From Streptomyces musisoli (GTDB taxonomy: Bacteria; Actinomycetota; Actinomycetes; Streptomycetales; Streptomycetaceae): a stretch of DNA of 64,000 nucleotides. Below the pieces are notes generated by a model. That model searched no databases. It had not been told where the DNA came from and was given only the letters and a program-made list of their open reading frames with translations. Made by a program: the position numbers and the translations under genes. The stretch covers positions 248,001-312,000 of the forward strand of contig NZ_JAERRH010000001.1 in the NCBI RefSeq assembly GCF_016741855.1. Reading direction: 5' to 3'. Positions 17,749-26,515 of the stretch are shown here, piece by piece; position 1 is the stretch's first letter, and each line of letters starts with the position of its first letter.

Positions 17749-18771
17749 TCACTCCCGGTTTCCGGAGACGGTCTCGCGCATCGCCCGCAGCGACTCCTTC
17801 AGGGAGCTCATGGTGGCGAGCACGGCCGTCGGCTCGTAGCCGCAGTGCGCCATGCAGTTGTCGCAGCGCGGGTCCTTGCCGCGGCCGTACTTGTCCCAGT
17901 CGGTCTTCTCGACGAGTTCCCGGTACGTCGGCACGTACCCGTCGCTCATCAGGTAGCAGGGGCGCTGCCAGCCGAAGAGCGAGTAGTTCGGGATCGCCCA
18001 CGCGGTGCACGGGAAGTCGACCTTGCCCTCCAGGAAGTCCAGGAAGAGCGGGGAGTGGTTGAGCCGCCACTTCTGGCGGTTGCCGCCCGCGAAGGCCTTC
18101 TTGAACAGCTCGCGGGTCTGCTCGACGCCGAGGAAGTGCTCCTGGTCGGGTGCCTTCTCGTAGGCGTAGGCGGGCGAGATCATCATCTCGTCGACCTTGA
18201 GGTCGTCGTTGAGGAAGTTGAGCACCTCGACGATGGTCTGCGGGGTGTCGGTGTTGAAGAAGGTGGAGTTGGTGGTCACCCTGAAGCCGCGCCGCTTGGC
18301 CTCCTTGATGGCCTCCACCGCCTCGTCGAACACACCCTCCTTCGCCACGGACTCGTCGTGCCGCTCCCGCAGCCCGTCGATGTGCACGGCGAAGGCGAAA
18401 TAGGGGGAGGGCTTGAACTTGTCGATCTTCTTGCGCAGCAGCATCGCGTTGGTGCACAGGAAGACGTACTTCCGCTTGGCCACCAACTGCCGGACGATCT
18501 CGTCGATATGAGGGTGCATCAGGGGCTCACCGCCCGCGATGGAGACCATCGGCGCACCGGACTCCAGCACCGCGCCCACGGCCTGGGCCACCGGCATGCG
18601 CTGCTTGAGCACACCGGCCGGGTGCTGGATCTTGCCGCAGCCCTCGCACTTCAGATTGCAGGCGAAGAGCGGTTCCAGCTCGACGATGAGCGGAAACTTG
18701 TCCCGCCTGCGGAGCTTCTGTTCGGCCAGGTATGTAGCGACCTTGATGGACTGACGCAACGGCATGGCCAT
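17749..18771 (-). CDS. hpnH: Adenosyl-hopene transferase HpnH (radical SAM)
   Basis: The 340-residue radical-SAM enzyme attaches the 5'-deoxyadenosyl group of SAM to diploptene, giving adenosylhopane. The cluster motif is CNLKCEGC (Cys 38, 42, 45), and [11 protein letters not shown] and a C-terminal [14 protein letters not shown] segment are family features. ATG 18771 has GGAGGTGA eight bases upstream, and that site overlaps the stop of hpnG. HpnH homologues have been shown genetically to be required for C35 hopanoids in Streptomyces. Confidence 0.95.
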   Translation of the reverse strand: MAMPLRQSIKVATYLAEQKLRRRDKFPLIVELEPLFACNLKCEGCGKIQHPAGVLKQRMPVAQAVGAVLESGAPMVSIAGGEPLMHPHIDEIVRQLVAKRKYVFLCTNAMLLRKKIDKFKPSPYFAFAVHIDGLRERHDESVAKEGVFDEAVEAIKEAKRRGFRVTTNSTFFNTDTPQTIVEVLNFLNDDLKVDEMMISPAYAYEKAPDQEHFLGVEQTRELFKKAFAGGNRQKWRLNHSPLFLDFLEGKVDFPCTAWAIPNYSLFGWQRPCYLMSDGYVPTYRELVEKTDWDKYGRGKDPRCDNCMAHCGYEPTAVLATMSSLKESLRAMRETVSGNRE

Positions 18772-18776
18772 CTGGC

Positions 18777-19418
18777 TCACCTCCGAGGGAGCAGCAAGGA
18801 ACGGTGCCATTCGAAAAATGCGGGAAGGATGGAACGGAGAACGCGGAAGGCCGATATCCCACCGCGCACCGTGCCGATCCGGACGAGTTCGTGTTCGGGA
18901 GCGTCCACGACGACCCGTACGGCCGCGACCGGGCGTTCGCCCGTGCGGACGGCGGCCAGGAGCGTGGCCGCCGACTCCATGTCCACCGCGATCGCGCCGG
19001 TGGCGAGCAGGTCGGACCGCTCGGGTCCCCTGACCACGTGGTCGGAGCCGGTGAGCGGGCCGGTGTGGACGGTGCGTCCGGGCAGCAGGCGCACGAGTTC
19101 TTTGACCAGTAGTTCGGTGCCCACGCACGGGACGGTCCCGCGCGGGTCCCGGGTCTCCTCGGCGACGACCAGGTCGCCGGGGTGCATCCCGGGGGCCAGC
19201 CCGGCACAGAAGCCGGTGGCCAGCACGGCCGTGTCGGCCGGTGCCGGGCCGGCCAGGAGCCGGGTGACGGAGCGTTCCGCCGCACGGGGCCCCATGCCCG
19301 TGCGGACGAAGGTCACCGGCCCGCCGGCACCGCTGCGGTCGCCGGTGCGCAGGGCGAGGCGCTCGATGCCGAGCGCGCAGGCGATCAGCAGCGGGGCAGG
19401 GGCGGGCTGGTTGGTCAA
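18777..19418 (-). CDS. hpnG: Hopanoid-associated phosphorylase HpnG
   Basis: The 213-residue nucleoside-phosphorylase-like enzyme removes adenine from adenosylhopane to give (phospho)ribosylhopane. TGMGPRAAERS and GFCAGLAPGMHPGDLVVA are the phosphate and glycine-rich parts; AVDMESAA is the purine/ribose-binding glutamate motif. The start is TTG at 19418 with GGGAG six bases upstream, one base after the shc stop. It is placed between the cyclase and HpnH, the expected order of action. Confidence 0.9.
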   Translation of the reverse strand: MTNQPAPAPLLIACALGIERLALRTGDRSGAGGPVTFVRTGMGPRAAERSVTRLLAGPAPADTAVLATGFCAGLAPGMHPGDLVVAEETRDPRGTVPCVGTELLVKELVRLLPGRTVHTGPLTGSDHVVRGPERSDLLATGAIAVDMESAATLLAAVRTGERPVAAVRVVVDAPEHELVRIGTVRGGISAFRVLRSILPAFFEWHRSLLLPRR

Positions 19419-19419
19419 T

Positions 19420-21450
19420 TCAGTCTCCCTCGGCCTGTGAGGAAGCCCTCTCGGCCCGGGCGAGCAGTTTGCGCTCGAAGGGGTCCCCGTGCAGGTACCG
19501 GCCGAGCGCGGTGAGCGGGAACACCTGCCGGTACAGGTGGTAGTTGATGGAGAAGTCCCAGGGAAAGCCGGTGCCGGTGAAGTACGGCTCGTCCCAGGTG
19601 CCGTCCTCCCGCTGGGTCCCGGCCAGCCACTGGACGCCGCGCTCGACGGCCTTGGAGTCCTTCTCCCCCGCCGCGAGCAGCGCCATCAGCGCCCACGCGG
19701 TCTGCGAGGCGGTGGAGGCGCCCCGGGCGCTCCACTCCTTGACGTACCGGTAGGAGCGCAGGTCCTCGCCCCAGCCGCCGTCGTCGTTCTGGACGCTCTC
19801 CAGCCAGGCCACGGCCCGGCGGATCGCGGGGTGCGAGCCGGGCAGTCCGGCCGCGGTGAGCGCGGGGACGACCGACCCGGTGCCGTAGATGTAGTTGACA
19901 CCCCAGCGGCCGAACCACGAGCCGTTCGGCTCCTGTTCGGCGAGCAGCCAGTCGATGCCGCGCCGGGTGCGCGGGTCGTGGGCCAGGCCCTCGGCGGCGA
20001 GCATCTCCACGACGTGCGCGGTGACGTCCGCGGACGGCGGGTCGATCACCTCGCCGAAGTCGCAGAACGGCAGCCGGTTCGGGAACGGGCTGGTGTTGTC
20101 GACGTCGAAGGCGCCCCAGGCGCCGTTCCTCGACTGCATGCCGAGGTTCCAGCGCACGGCCCGCCCGATCGCGTGGTCCACGCGCTCCGGGTCGTGGTGC
20201 CGGACCCGGCGCAGTGCGAGGGCCACCTCGGCCGTGTCGTCGATGTCGGGGTAGTTGTCGTTGTGGAACTCGAACGCCCAGCCGCCCGGCGGGAGTCCGG
20301 GACGCTTCACGGCCCAGTCGCCGGGCCGGACGATCTCCTCGCCGAGCATCCAGTCGGCCGCCTTGACCAGCTGCGGGTGGTCCACCGGCAGTCCGGCGTC
20401 GACGAGGGCGATGGTGGCCAGGCAGGTGTCCCAGACCGGGGACTGGCAGGCCTCGATCATCCGGGCGCCGTCCTCGCGCCAGACGGCGAAACGGTCCAGC
20501 GAGGCGAGGCCCTCGCGCAGCACCGGGTGCTCCAGGTCGTAACCGAGCAGGTGCAGGGCGATGACCGAGTACACGGCCGGGGGCTGGATGCCGCCCCAGC
20601 AGCCGTCGTTCTCCTGCCGCTCGATGATCCAGCGCGCCGCCGAGTTCATCGCGGCCTTGCGGAGCCGGCGCACCGCGACCTTGCGGTAGCCGCGGACAAC
20701 CTTGTCGAGCCGCTGGAAGAGGCCGTCCCAGCTCGCCACCGGGGCGAGCGGCTGCGGCGGATTGGGATTCGCCGGGTCGGTGTGCAGTTCGTCCAGAGCG
20801 AAGGGCGCCGGGCGCACCGGGCGCTTGGCGGAGACGATGGTGAGCGGCACGATGGTCTGCCGTGCCCAGCAGCCGAAGTTGTAGATGTTGAGCGGGAACC
20901 AGGTGGGGAAGTAGATCAGCTCCGGCGGGAGTTCGGGCAGGTCCTCCCACTTCCACCAGCCGAACAGGGCGAGCCAGATCCGGGTGAAGACCCGGGCGGC
21001 GGCGATGCCGCCGCGCTCGCGGATCCAGGCGGACGCCCTCGCCATGTGCGGGTCGCCGGGCGCGTCGCCGGCCAGGCGCAGGGCGACGTACGCCTCGATG
21101 GTGGCGGACAGTTCGCCGGGGCCGCCGTAGAAGGTGGCCCAGGTGCCGTCCGGGCGCTGCTCGCCGCGGATGAACCGGGCGGCGGCCTGCGCGGTGTGCT
21201 CGTCCAGGATGCCCAGGAACTGACGCAGCAGCAGGTCCTCGGCGTCCATGGTGACGTTGGTCTCCAGGTCGCCCTTCCACCAGCCCTCGGTGTCCTGCCC
21301 GGCGAGCAGGAAGTCGGTGGCGCGCCGTGCGGCACGGGCGGCGGCTTCTCGTACCCCGGCCGTCTCGGGGGTGATGAGGGTGGTGTCGCTGGCCGCGGCA
21401 GCGCGGGGCGGCAGGGTCGCCCCGGTGCTTCCGTCGGTCGTCGCTGTCAT
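19420..21450 (-). CDS. shc: Squalene-hopene cyclase
   Basis: The 676-residue membrane-associated triterpene cyclase converts squalene to hopene and hopanol. The protonating motif DIDDTA is at 402-407. Several QW repeats are visible (QRPDGTWATFYGG, QENDGCWGG, QSRNGAWGAF, QEPNGSWFG, QNDDGGWGED, QREDGTWDEP). An N-terminal extension of about 30 residues is Thr/Ala-rich. ATG 21450 follows AGGGGAAG and is preferred to an upstream in-frame start at 21516. It is followed directly by hpnG. Confidence 0.97.
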   Translation of the reverse strand: MTATTDGSTGATLPPRAAAASDTTLITPETAGVREAAARAARRATDFLLAGQDTEGWWKGDLETNVTMDAEDLLLRQFLGILDEHTAQAAARFIRGEQRPDGTWATFYGGPGELSATIEAYVALRLAGDAPGDPHMARASAWIRERGGIAAARVFTRIWLALFGWWKWEDLPELPPELIYFPTWFPLNIYNFGCWARQTIVPLTIVSAKRPVRPAPFALDELHTDPANPNPPQPLAPVASWDGLFQRLDKVVRGYRKVAVRRLRKAAMNSAARWIIERQENDGCWGGIQPPAVYSVIALHLLGYDLEHPVLREGLASLDRFAVWREDGARMIEACQSPVWDTCLATIALVDAGLPVDHPQLVKAADWMLGEEIVRPGDWAVKRPGLPPGGWAFEFHNDNYPDIDDTAEVALALRRVRHHDPERVDHAIGRAVRWNLGMQSRNGAWGAFDVDNTSPFPNRLPFCDFGEVIDPPSADVTAHVVEMLAAEGLAHDPRTRRGIDWLLAEQEPNGSWFGRWGVNYIYGTGSVVPALTAAGLPGSHPAIRRAVAWLESVQNDDGGWGEDLRSYRYVKEWSARGASTASQTAWALMALLAAGEKDSKAVERGVQWLAGTQREDGTWDEPYFTGTGFPWDFSINYHLYRQVFPLTALGRYLHGDPFERKLLARAERASSQAEGD

Positions 21451-21566
21451 GGCTTCCCCTTCGTGCAGTCGTGCGAGTCGTGCTGCTGTGGGTCCGCCGT
21501 CGGCCGGTGTCCGCATCCCTGCGGCACCGGCCGGCGACTAAGCGAGGCAAGTTCGGCCGATAGTGA

Positions 21567-22640
21567 TCATCTCTTTCGTACGACGACGAAGTCGGCGAGC
21601 GCCGTGAAGGAGTCCCGCACCGGGCCGGGCATGTCGACGGCGTCGAGGGCTTCGATGGCGATGGTGTGCTGACGGCGCGCTTCCTCGGCCGTCCACTCGC
21701 GGCCGCCGGCCTCCTCGATGAGGGCGGCGCGGGCCGCGAACTCCTCCTCGGAGAAGTTCTCGAAGTCGCTGCTCTTGGCGTCGGCTGCGAGGATCTCGCC
21801 GAGCTGCTCGGAGGCGGGGCCGCCGGCCGCGAGGGCGGCGACGACCGGCAGGGACTTCTTGCGCTGGCGCAGGTCGCTCCAGGTCTGCTTGCCGGTGGCC
21901 TCCGGGTCGCCCCAGATGCCGAGCAGGTCGTCGACGGCCTGGAAGGCGAGGCCGAGGTGGTAGCCGTACCGTTCCAGCGCGTCCGCGGTGGCGTCGTCGG
22001 CGCCGCCGAGGACCGCGCCGATGGAGGAGGCGCAGGCGAGCAGGGCACCGGTCTTGTTGCCCTCCATCTCCAGGCACTCCTCGACGCTGACGCGGTCGCG
22101 GTGCTCGTAGGAGATGTCCTGGGCCTGGCCGTCGATCAGGGCGCGGGTGGCGGTGGTCAGACGGCGGGTGGCGCGGCCCGCCTCGACCGTGCCGAGTTCC
22201 AGCAGGACCTCGTTGGCGAGGGCGAACAGGGCGTCGCCGACCAGGATGGCCTGGGCGGGGCCGTGCACCTTCCAGACGGTGTCGCGGTGCCGGCGCTGCT
22301 CGTCACCGTCCATCAGGTCGTCGTGCAGCAGCGAGAAGTTGTGCACGAGTTCGACGGCGACCGCGCCCGGGACGCCCGTCTCGGGTGCGGCGCCGGTGAC
22401 CTCGGCGGAGAGCACGGCGAGCGCGGGACGGACGGCCTTTCCGCCGTCACCGTCGGCGGGGTTGCCGGCGGCGTCGATCCAGCCGAAGTGGTAGGCGGCG
22501 ACGGTGTCCATGGGCGGCGCCAGGCGGTCGACGGCCTCGCGGAGCACCGGCGTGGCCAGGGTCCGGCCGCGCTCCAGCAGCGCGGTCACATCCACCGCGG
22601 GCCTCCGAGCGGGCGTCGCGGCCGGGGGCACAGTGGGCAC
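21567..22640 (-). CDS. Polyprenyl (farnesyl-type) diphosphate synthase of the hopanoid cluster
   Basis: The 357-residue all-helical prenyltransferase condenses IPP with allylic diphosphates. The first aspartate motif is HDDLMDGDEQRR and the second QAVDDLLGIWGD. In this cluster the useful product is farnesyl diphosphate for squalene, though chain length cannot be read with certainty. I choose GTG 22640 because AGAGGAG lies five bases upstream. An in-frame ATG at 22700 overlaps the hpnE stop (TGATG) and would add 20 residues. Confidence 0.9.
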   Translation of the reverse strand: MPTVPPAATPARRPAVDVTALLERGRTLATPVLREAVDRLAPPMDTVAAYHFGWIDAAGNPADGDGGKAVRPALAVLSAEVTGAAPETGVPGAVAVELVHNFSLLHDDLMDGDEQRRHRDTVWKVHGPAQAILVGDALFALANEVLLELGTVEAGRATRRLTTATRALIDGQAQDISYEHRDRVSVEECLEMEGNKTGALLACASSIGAVLGGADDATADALERYGYHLGLAFQAVDDLLGIWGDPEATGKQTWSDLRQRKKSLPVVAALAAGGPASEQLGEILAADAKSSDFENFSEEEFAARAALIEEAGGREWTAEEARRQHTIAIEALDAVDMPGPVRDSFTALADFVVVRKR

Positions 22641-22699
22641 AGTCTCTCCTCTTGTTGCGGTACCGGGGGTGCGGGAACCTGCCGCCTGCCGGTCGGGCA

Positions 22700-24175
22700 T
22701 CAGGCCGCCTCCTCGAACTCGAAGAGGTGGCGGGGGCGGGGCCGGCCCAGGGCGCTGAGGGCGGCGTCGGCCGCGCTCACTCCACTGCGGACCGCACTCT
22801 CCATGGTCGCGGGCCACCCGGTGGCGGTCCACGCTCCGGCCAGGTACAGGCCGGGTGCCTTGGTGCGGGCGCCGGGCCGCAGCCGCCCGACACCGGGGGT
22901 GGGGGCGAACGTGGCCGTGCGCTCCCGGGTCACGAAGAAGTCCTCCACCACGGCCGTGCGCGTCCCCGGGATCAGCCGCTCCAGCTCGGGCAGGTAGCGC
23001 TCGCGGAGGTCGGCGACAGGCGTGTCGATCTCGTCCTGCGCGGCCGACTGGGACAGCGCCAGGTACTGTCCCGGCCGCCGCCCGCCACCACCCTTGTACG
23101 GAGGCTCTTCGGGCCCGCCTCCCGACAGCCCCGAGGCGTGGGTGCGGTCGAACACCCACTGCACGGGGGTGCCGACGGCCGCGAAGAAGGGGCGCGCGAG
23201 CACCTGGCGGTCGTAGACGACGTGGATGTTGAGGATCGGCGCGGTGCCGATCTCCAGCAGCCGCTCGGGGGCGTCGAGGGCGCCGGGCGGCAGCAGTTCG
23301 TGGGTCTCGCGCTGGGGTACGGCGAGGACGACGGCGTCCGCGGAAAGCGTCTCGCCGGGAACCTGAACGTTCCAGCTTCCGTTCTCGTTGATAGAGACGG
23401 AGGTGACGCGTGTACGGACCTCGGTACGGACGCCCGCGGAGTCGAGCGCCTTGCGGGCCAGCCGGTCGTGCAGTTCGCCCAGCGGGACATGGGCCCAGCC
23501 GATGTCGGCCGCGCCCGGGTCGGACAGCAGACCGGTCTTGAACACCATCGCGGCGAGCCCCAGCGAGGCGTCGCCCGCGACCGCGTTGAGGGTGGCGACC
23601 CCGACCAGGTCCCACAGGGCCTCGACGGCGCGCGCCGACTGGCCGTGCGCGGCCAGCCAGCTGCCGAAGTCCTGGGTGTCCAGGGCCGGATCGGCGAGGT
23701 CGAGCCCCTTCAGCGCGAGCGCGGCACGCCCGACGGCCGCGCGCTCGGCGAGCGAGAGGTGCGGATAGGCGGCCAGGCTGCGCCCCAGGTGGAGGGGTAC
23801 GGGCAGCGGGTCGCGCCGCAGCCTGCCGAGCCGCCGTCCCTCGGGCTTGGCGACGTCGACGACGGGCACGTCCAGGCGGTCCTGAAGCGGTGCCAGTGCC
23901 GTGCCCTCGATGCGGTCGAGGAACCAGCGGTAGGCGGTGCAGCAGCGCAGGTACACGTGCTGGCCGTTGTCGACGGTCAGTTCGCCGCGCTGGAAGGAGA
24001 AGGCGAGGCCGCCCAGCCTGGGCCTGCCCTCGAGCAGGGTGACCCGGACCCCGGCGTCGGCGAGGGCGAGCGCCGCGGTGATCCCGGCGAGGCCGCCGCC
24101 GACCACGACCGCGCTGCGGCCTGTCGTCCGCGGGCCGTCGGCCCGTGCCCGGGCGGGGGGTGAGCCGTCGCTCAT
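22700..24175 (-). CDS. hpnE: Hydroxysqualene dehydroxylase HpnE
   Basis: The 491-residue FAD-dependent oxidoreductase of the phytoene-desaturase family reduces hydroxysqualene to squalene. The Rossmann motif VVVGGGLAGITAALALADAG is near residue 22, followed by LLEGRPRLGG. A C-terminal FAD motif (LYLAGAWTATGWPATMESAVRSG) is also clear. ATG 24175 has AAGGA seven bases upstream. The TGA overlaps a possible ATG of the polyprenyl synthase gene. Confidence 0.92.
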   Translation of the reverse strand: MSDGSPPARARADGPRTTGRSAVVVGGGLAGITAALALADAGVRVTLLEGRPRLGGLAFSFQRGELTVDNGQHVYLRCCTAYRWFLDRIEGTALAPLQDRLDVPVVDVAKPEGRRLGRLRRDPLPVPLHLGRSLAAYPHLSLAERAAVGRAALALKGLDLADPALDTQDFGSWLAAHGQSARAVEALWDLVGVATLNAVAGDASLGLAAMVFKTGLLSDPGAADIGWAHVPLGELHDRLARKALDSAGVRTEVRTRVTSVSINENGSWNVQVPGETLSADAVVLAVPQRETHELLPPGALDAPERLLEIGTAPILNIHVVYDRQVLARPFFAAVGTPVQWVFDRTHASGLSGGGPEEPPYKGGGGRRPGQYLALSQSAAQDEIDTPVADLRERYLPELERLIPGTRTAVVEDFFVTRERTATFAPTPGVGRLRPGARTKAPGLYLAGAWTATGWPATMESAVRSGVSAADAALSALGRPRPRHLFEFEEAA

Positions 24176-24299
24176 CGTGCGTCCTTCCGTGCGTGCCGAG
24201 CGTGCTGGTTGAACGGTGCACGCCCGGCCGTCGCAGTCAGGGACGCCACGCCGCAGCGGAGGGTTGCCTGCCGCTTGCGGTCCGGTTCGGGGCACTCCA

Positions 24300-25262
24300 T
24301 CAGGCGCGCCTCCTGACGGAGCGCCGGGAGACATGGCGGGTCACATGCCGGGTGTCGAGTCCGGACAGGCCGCGCACGGCGACGTAGGCCTTCTCGTGTC
24401 CGGGCAGGGAGACGCGGCCGCGCAGCACCGCCTCCGGGTCGCGCTCGATGCGGTCCAGCAGGCGGCGGTAGATGCCGGCCATCGCGGCCACGCAGGCGCC
24501 GCTGCGCCGGTCGAGCATGGGCAGCAGCCGGTAGCCCTCGGCGAACAGGGCCCGGGCGCGCCGCACTTCGAAGTGGACGAGGCCGGCGAAGTCGGAGCCC
24601 TCCGGCGGGGTCGGCCCGTTGAACCCGGCCGAACAGCCGAACTTGGCGAGGTCGTCGGCGGGCAGGTAGGTCCGGCCGCCCATGGCGTCCTCGCGGACGT
24701 CGCGGAGGATGTTGGTGAGCTGGAGTGCGAGGCCCAGGGTGTCGGCGTACTCGGCCGCGCGCTCGGCGCCGCGCGCGCCCGGTTCGGTGCCGAACACGCC
24801 GAGCGAGAGGCGGCCGATGGCACCGGCGACACACCGGCAGTACGCCTTGAGGTCGTCCCAGGTCTCGTAGGTCTCCCCGCGCACGTCCATCTGGACGCCG
24901 TCGATCAGCTCGTCGAGCCCGCCGAGCGGGATCGGGAAGGTGCCGGCGGCGTGGCCGAGGGCGACGGCCACCGGGTCGGTGTCGTCCTCCTCGACCTCCT
25001 CCCCGCGGACCCGGACGAGCAGCGCCCGGGTGTCCTCCAGGCGCGCCAGCTTGGTCTCACCGGGCAGGTCGCCGTCGCCGATGTCGTCCACGCGCCGGGA
25101 GAACGCGTACAGCGCCGACATGGCGCGCCGCTTGGCCGTCGGCAGCAGCCGGATGCCGTACGCGAAGTTACGGGCCTGCTGCCCGGTGACGGCCTCGCAG
25201 TAGCTGTAGGCGGCGAGTACCGGTGCGGACACGTGCGGCGGAGAATCCACGGTCCGGATCAC
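24300..25262 (-). CDS. hpnD: Presqualene diphosphate synthase HpnD
   Basis: The 320-residue squalene/phytoene-synthase family protein joins two farnesyl diphosphates to presqualene diphosphate. Aspartate motifs are RRVDDIGDGD (about 57-66) and DVREDAMGGRTYLP (about 190-203). It starts with GTG at 25262, whose last bases overlap the hpnC stop (GTGA). A 124-bp gap to hpnE holds no obvious signal. Confidence 0.93.
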   Translation of the reverse strand: MIRTVDSPPHVSAPVLAAYSYCEAVTGQQARNFAYGIRLLPTAKRRAMSALYAFSRRVDDIGDGDLPGETKLARLEDTRALLVRVRGEEVEEDDTDPVAVALGHAAGTFPIPLGGLDELIDGVQMDVRGETYETWDDLKAYCRCVAGAIGRLSLGVFGTEPGARGAERAAEYADTLGLALQLTNILRDVREDAMGGRTYLPADDLAKFGCSAGFNGPTPPEGSDFAGLVHFEVRRARALFAEGYRLLPMLDRRSGACVAAMAGIYRRLLDRIERDPEAVLRGRVSLPGHEKAYVAVRGLSGLDTRHVTRHVSRRSVRRRA

Positions 25263-26155
25263 CCCTCTCCTCGCAGGATCACGCCCGCCTCACGCAGCAA
25301 CTGGAGCTTGCCGGGTCTGGGCGGGCCGGGAAGTACGTCGTATTCGGCGGCGGCGATCGCCCGGATCGCCGCCCTTCCCCCCGCCACGAACCCCGCGAGC
25401 AGCAGCTTCAGCCTGCCGTGGACGCTACCCACCAGGGGGGCGCCTTCATTCAGCAGATCGCGGGCGCGTTGTGCTTCGTATGCAACCAGGGCGCGCACCG
25501 ATGCGCCTGTGGCTTTCGCGGCGAGGTCCGCTTCCTGGACGTGGAAGTGCTTCATGTCCTCGGCGGGGAGGTAGATCCGGTCGCGGCGGAGGTCCTCGGC
25601 GACGTCCTGGAGGTGCTCCACGATCTGGAGTGCGGTGCAGATCGCGTCGGACAGCCGGATCCGTTCGGGGGTCGAGGTGCCGGTGACGGCGAGGACGAGA
25701 CGGCCGACGGGGTTGGCCGACAGTTCGCAGTAGGCGAGGAGGTCGTCGTAGGTCTCGTACCGGGTGACGAGCTGGTCCTGGCGGTTGGCGGCGATCAGGC
25801 CGAGGAACGGCTCGGGGGTCAGGGCGCGGCGGCGGACGGTGGGCTGGAGGCGGCGCAGCAGCGGGTGGTGCGGGGTGCCGTCGAAGACGCGGCGCAGGTC
25901 CTCTTCGAAGGCGTCGAGGAGGACCAGGCGGTCCTCCGCGCCGTCGGCCGACACGCCGAGCAGCCGGGCGTCGGCTCCGCCGGGGGCGAGGTCGCCGTCG
26001 CCGATGTCGTCCACGAGGCGGGCGAAGCCGTAGACGGCCATGAGGTCGTCGCGCCAGACCCGGGGCAGGAAGAAGGGGGCCACGGGGAAGTTCTCGCTCG
26101 CGGCCTTGTCCAGCGTGGCGCGTTCCGGACCGGGCGCCGTGGCGGTGCCGGTCAT
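25259..26155 (-). CDS. hpnC: Hydroxysqualene synthase HpnC
   Basis: The 298-residue squalene/phytoene-synthase paralogue converts presqualene diphosphate to hydroxysqualene. Motifs are RLVDDIGDGD and DVAEDLRRDRIYLP. ATG 26155 has no convincing Shine-Dalgarno. It overlaps by ATGA the stop of a 21-codon open frame upstream, so translation may be coupled to that leader. An alternative ATG at 26185 would add ten residues and also lacks a ribosome site. It is the first gene of the minus-strand hopanoid run. Confidence 0.93.
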   Translation of the reverse strand: MTGTATAPGPERATLDKAASENFPVAPFFLPRVWRDDLMAVYGFARLVDDIGDGDLAPGGADARLLGVSADGAEDRLVLLDAFEEDLRRVFDGTPHHPLLRRLQPTVRRRALTPEPFLGLIAANRQDQLVTRYETYDDLLAYCELSANPVGRLVLAVTGTSTPERIRLSDAICTALQIVEHLQDVAEDLRRDRIYLPAEDMKHFHVQEADLAAKATGASVRALVAYEAQRARDLLNEGAPLVGSVHGRLKLLLAGFVAGGRAAIRAIAAAEYDVLPGPPRPGKLQLLREAGVILRGEG

Positions 26156-26217
26156 CGGGGGCTGCCCGGGGCGGGGACGGCACATGCTGCGCTGAGCTGG
26201 GGAGTTTCCGTAGCCAT
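26152..26217 (-). CDS. Candidate 21-residue leader peptide overlapping hpnC
   Basis: From ATG 26217 the frame reads MATETPQLSAACAVPAPGSPR and stops at TGA 26154-26152, overlapping the hpnC ATG by four bases. GGGAG lies about nine bases upstream of its ATG, better than anything before hpnC itself. The codon composition is GC-rich and gene-like, but the length gives little statistical power. It may be a real coupled leader, or the true hpnC start may have been misread. Confidence 0.35.
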   Translation of the reverse strand: MATETPQLSAACAVPAPGSPR

Positions 26218-26256
26218 TGCCGTCACATCTCCCGTTCTACACTGCCGACCCAATAC

Positions 26257-26284
26257 ACACTATTTCGGACACGCCGCCCCGCAA
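26257..26284 (-). promoter_or_regulatory. Candidate hopanoid-operon promoter
   Basis: On the minus strand TTGCGG (26284-26279), 16 bp and TAGTGT (26262-26257) fit a vegetative promoter. The predicted start is 30-35 bp before the leader ATG. Confidence 0.4.
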
Positions 26285-26320
26285 TGCACAGGGGCACCCC
26301 CGCGGAGGGCGGTGTGCATT
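26283..26320. promoter_or_regulatory. Inverted repeat overlapping the -35 of the hpnC promoter
   Basis: AATGCACA (26283-26290) and TGTGCATT (26313-26320) are exact reverse complements 22 bp apart. A separate 10-bp palindrome GTTGTACAAC lies at 26361-26370. Either could be a regulator site for the hopanoid operon; no regulator is identified. Confidence 0.35.
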
Positions 26321-26469
26321 ATCGCCCTACTTGCCGGTTTCCGGCACCGGTACAGCTTACGTTGTACAACGCAGCACGGACCCTCGGGGTGTCCTGCGCA
26401 TCACAACAACACACCGATTGGCTCCAAGATTCCTTAAGCCAGTGCGAGTTGACGTTTCCTTTGCAGACA

Positions 26470-26504
26470 CAGGGCCCCGCCGGACGAATTCCGGCGGGGC
26501 CCTG
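26470..26504 (-). terminator. Perfect 14-bp hairpin after the ABC ATPase gene
   Basis: Arms 26470-26483 and 26491-26504 pair exactly and can extend by one A-T pair. It starts 12 bp beyond the stop of the exporter ATPase and insulates the hopanoid promoter from it. Confidence 0.85.
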
Positions 26505-26515
26505 GCCGAAACGGG

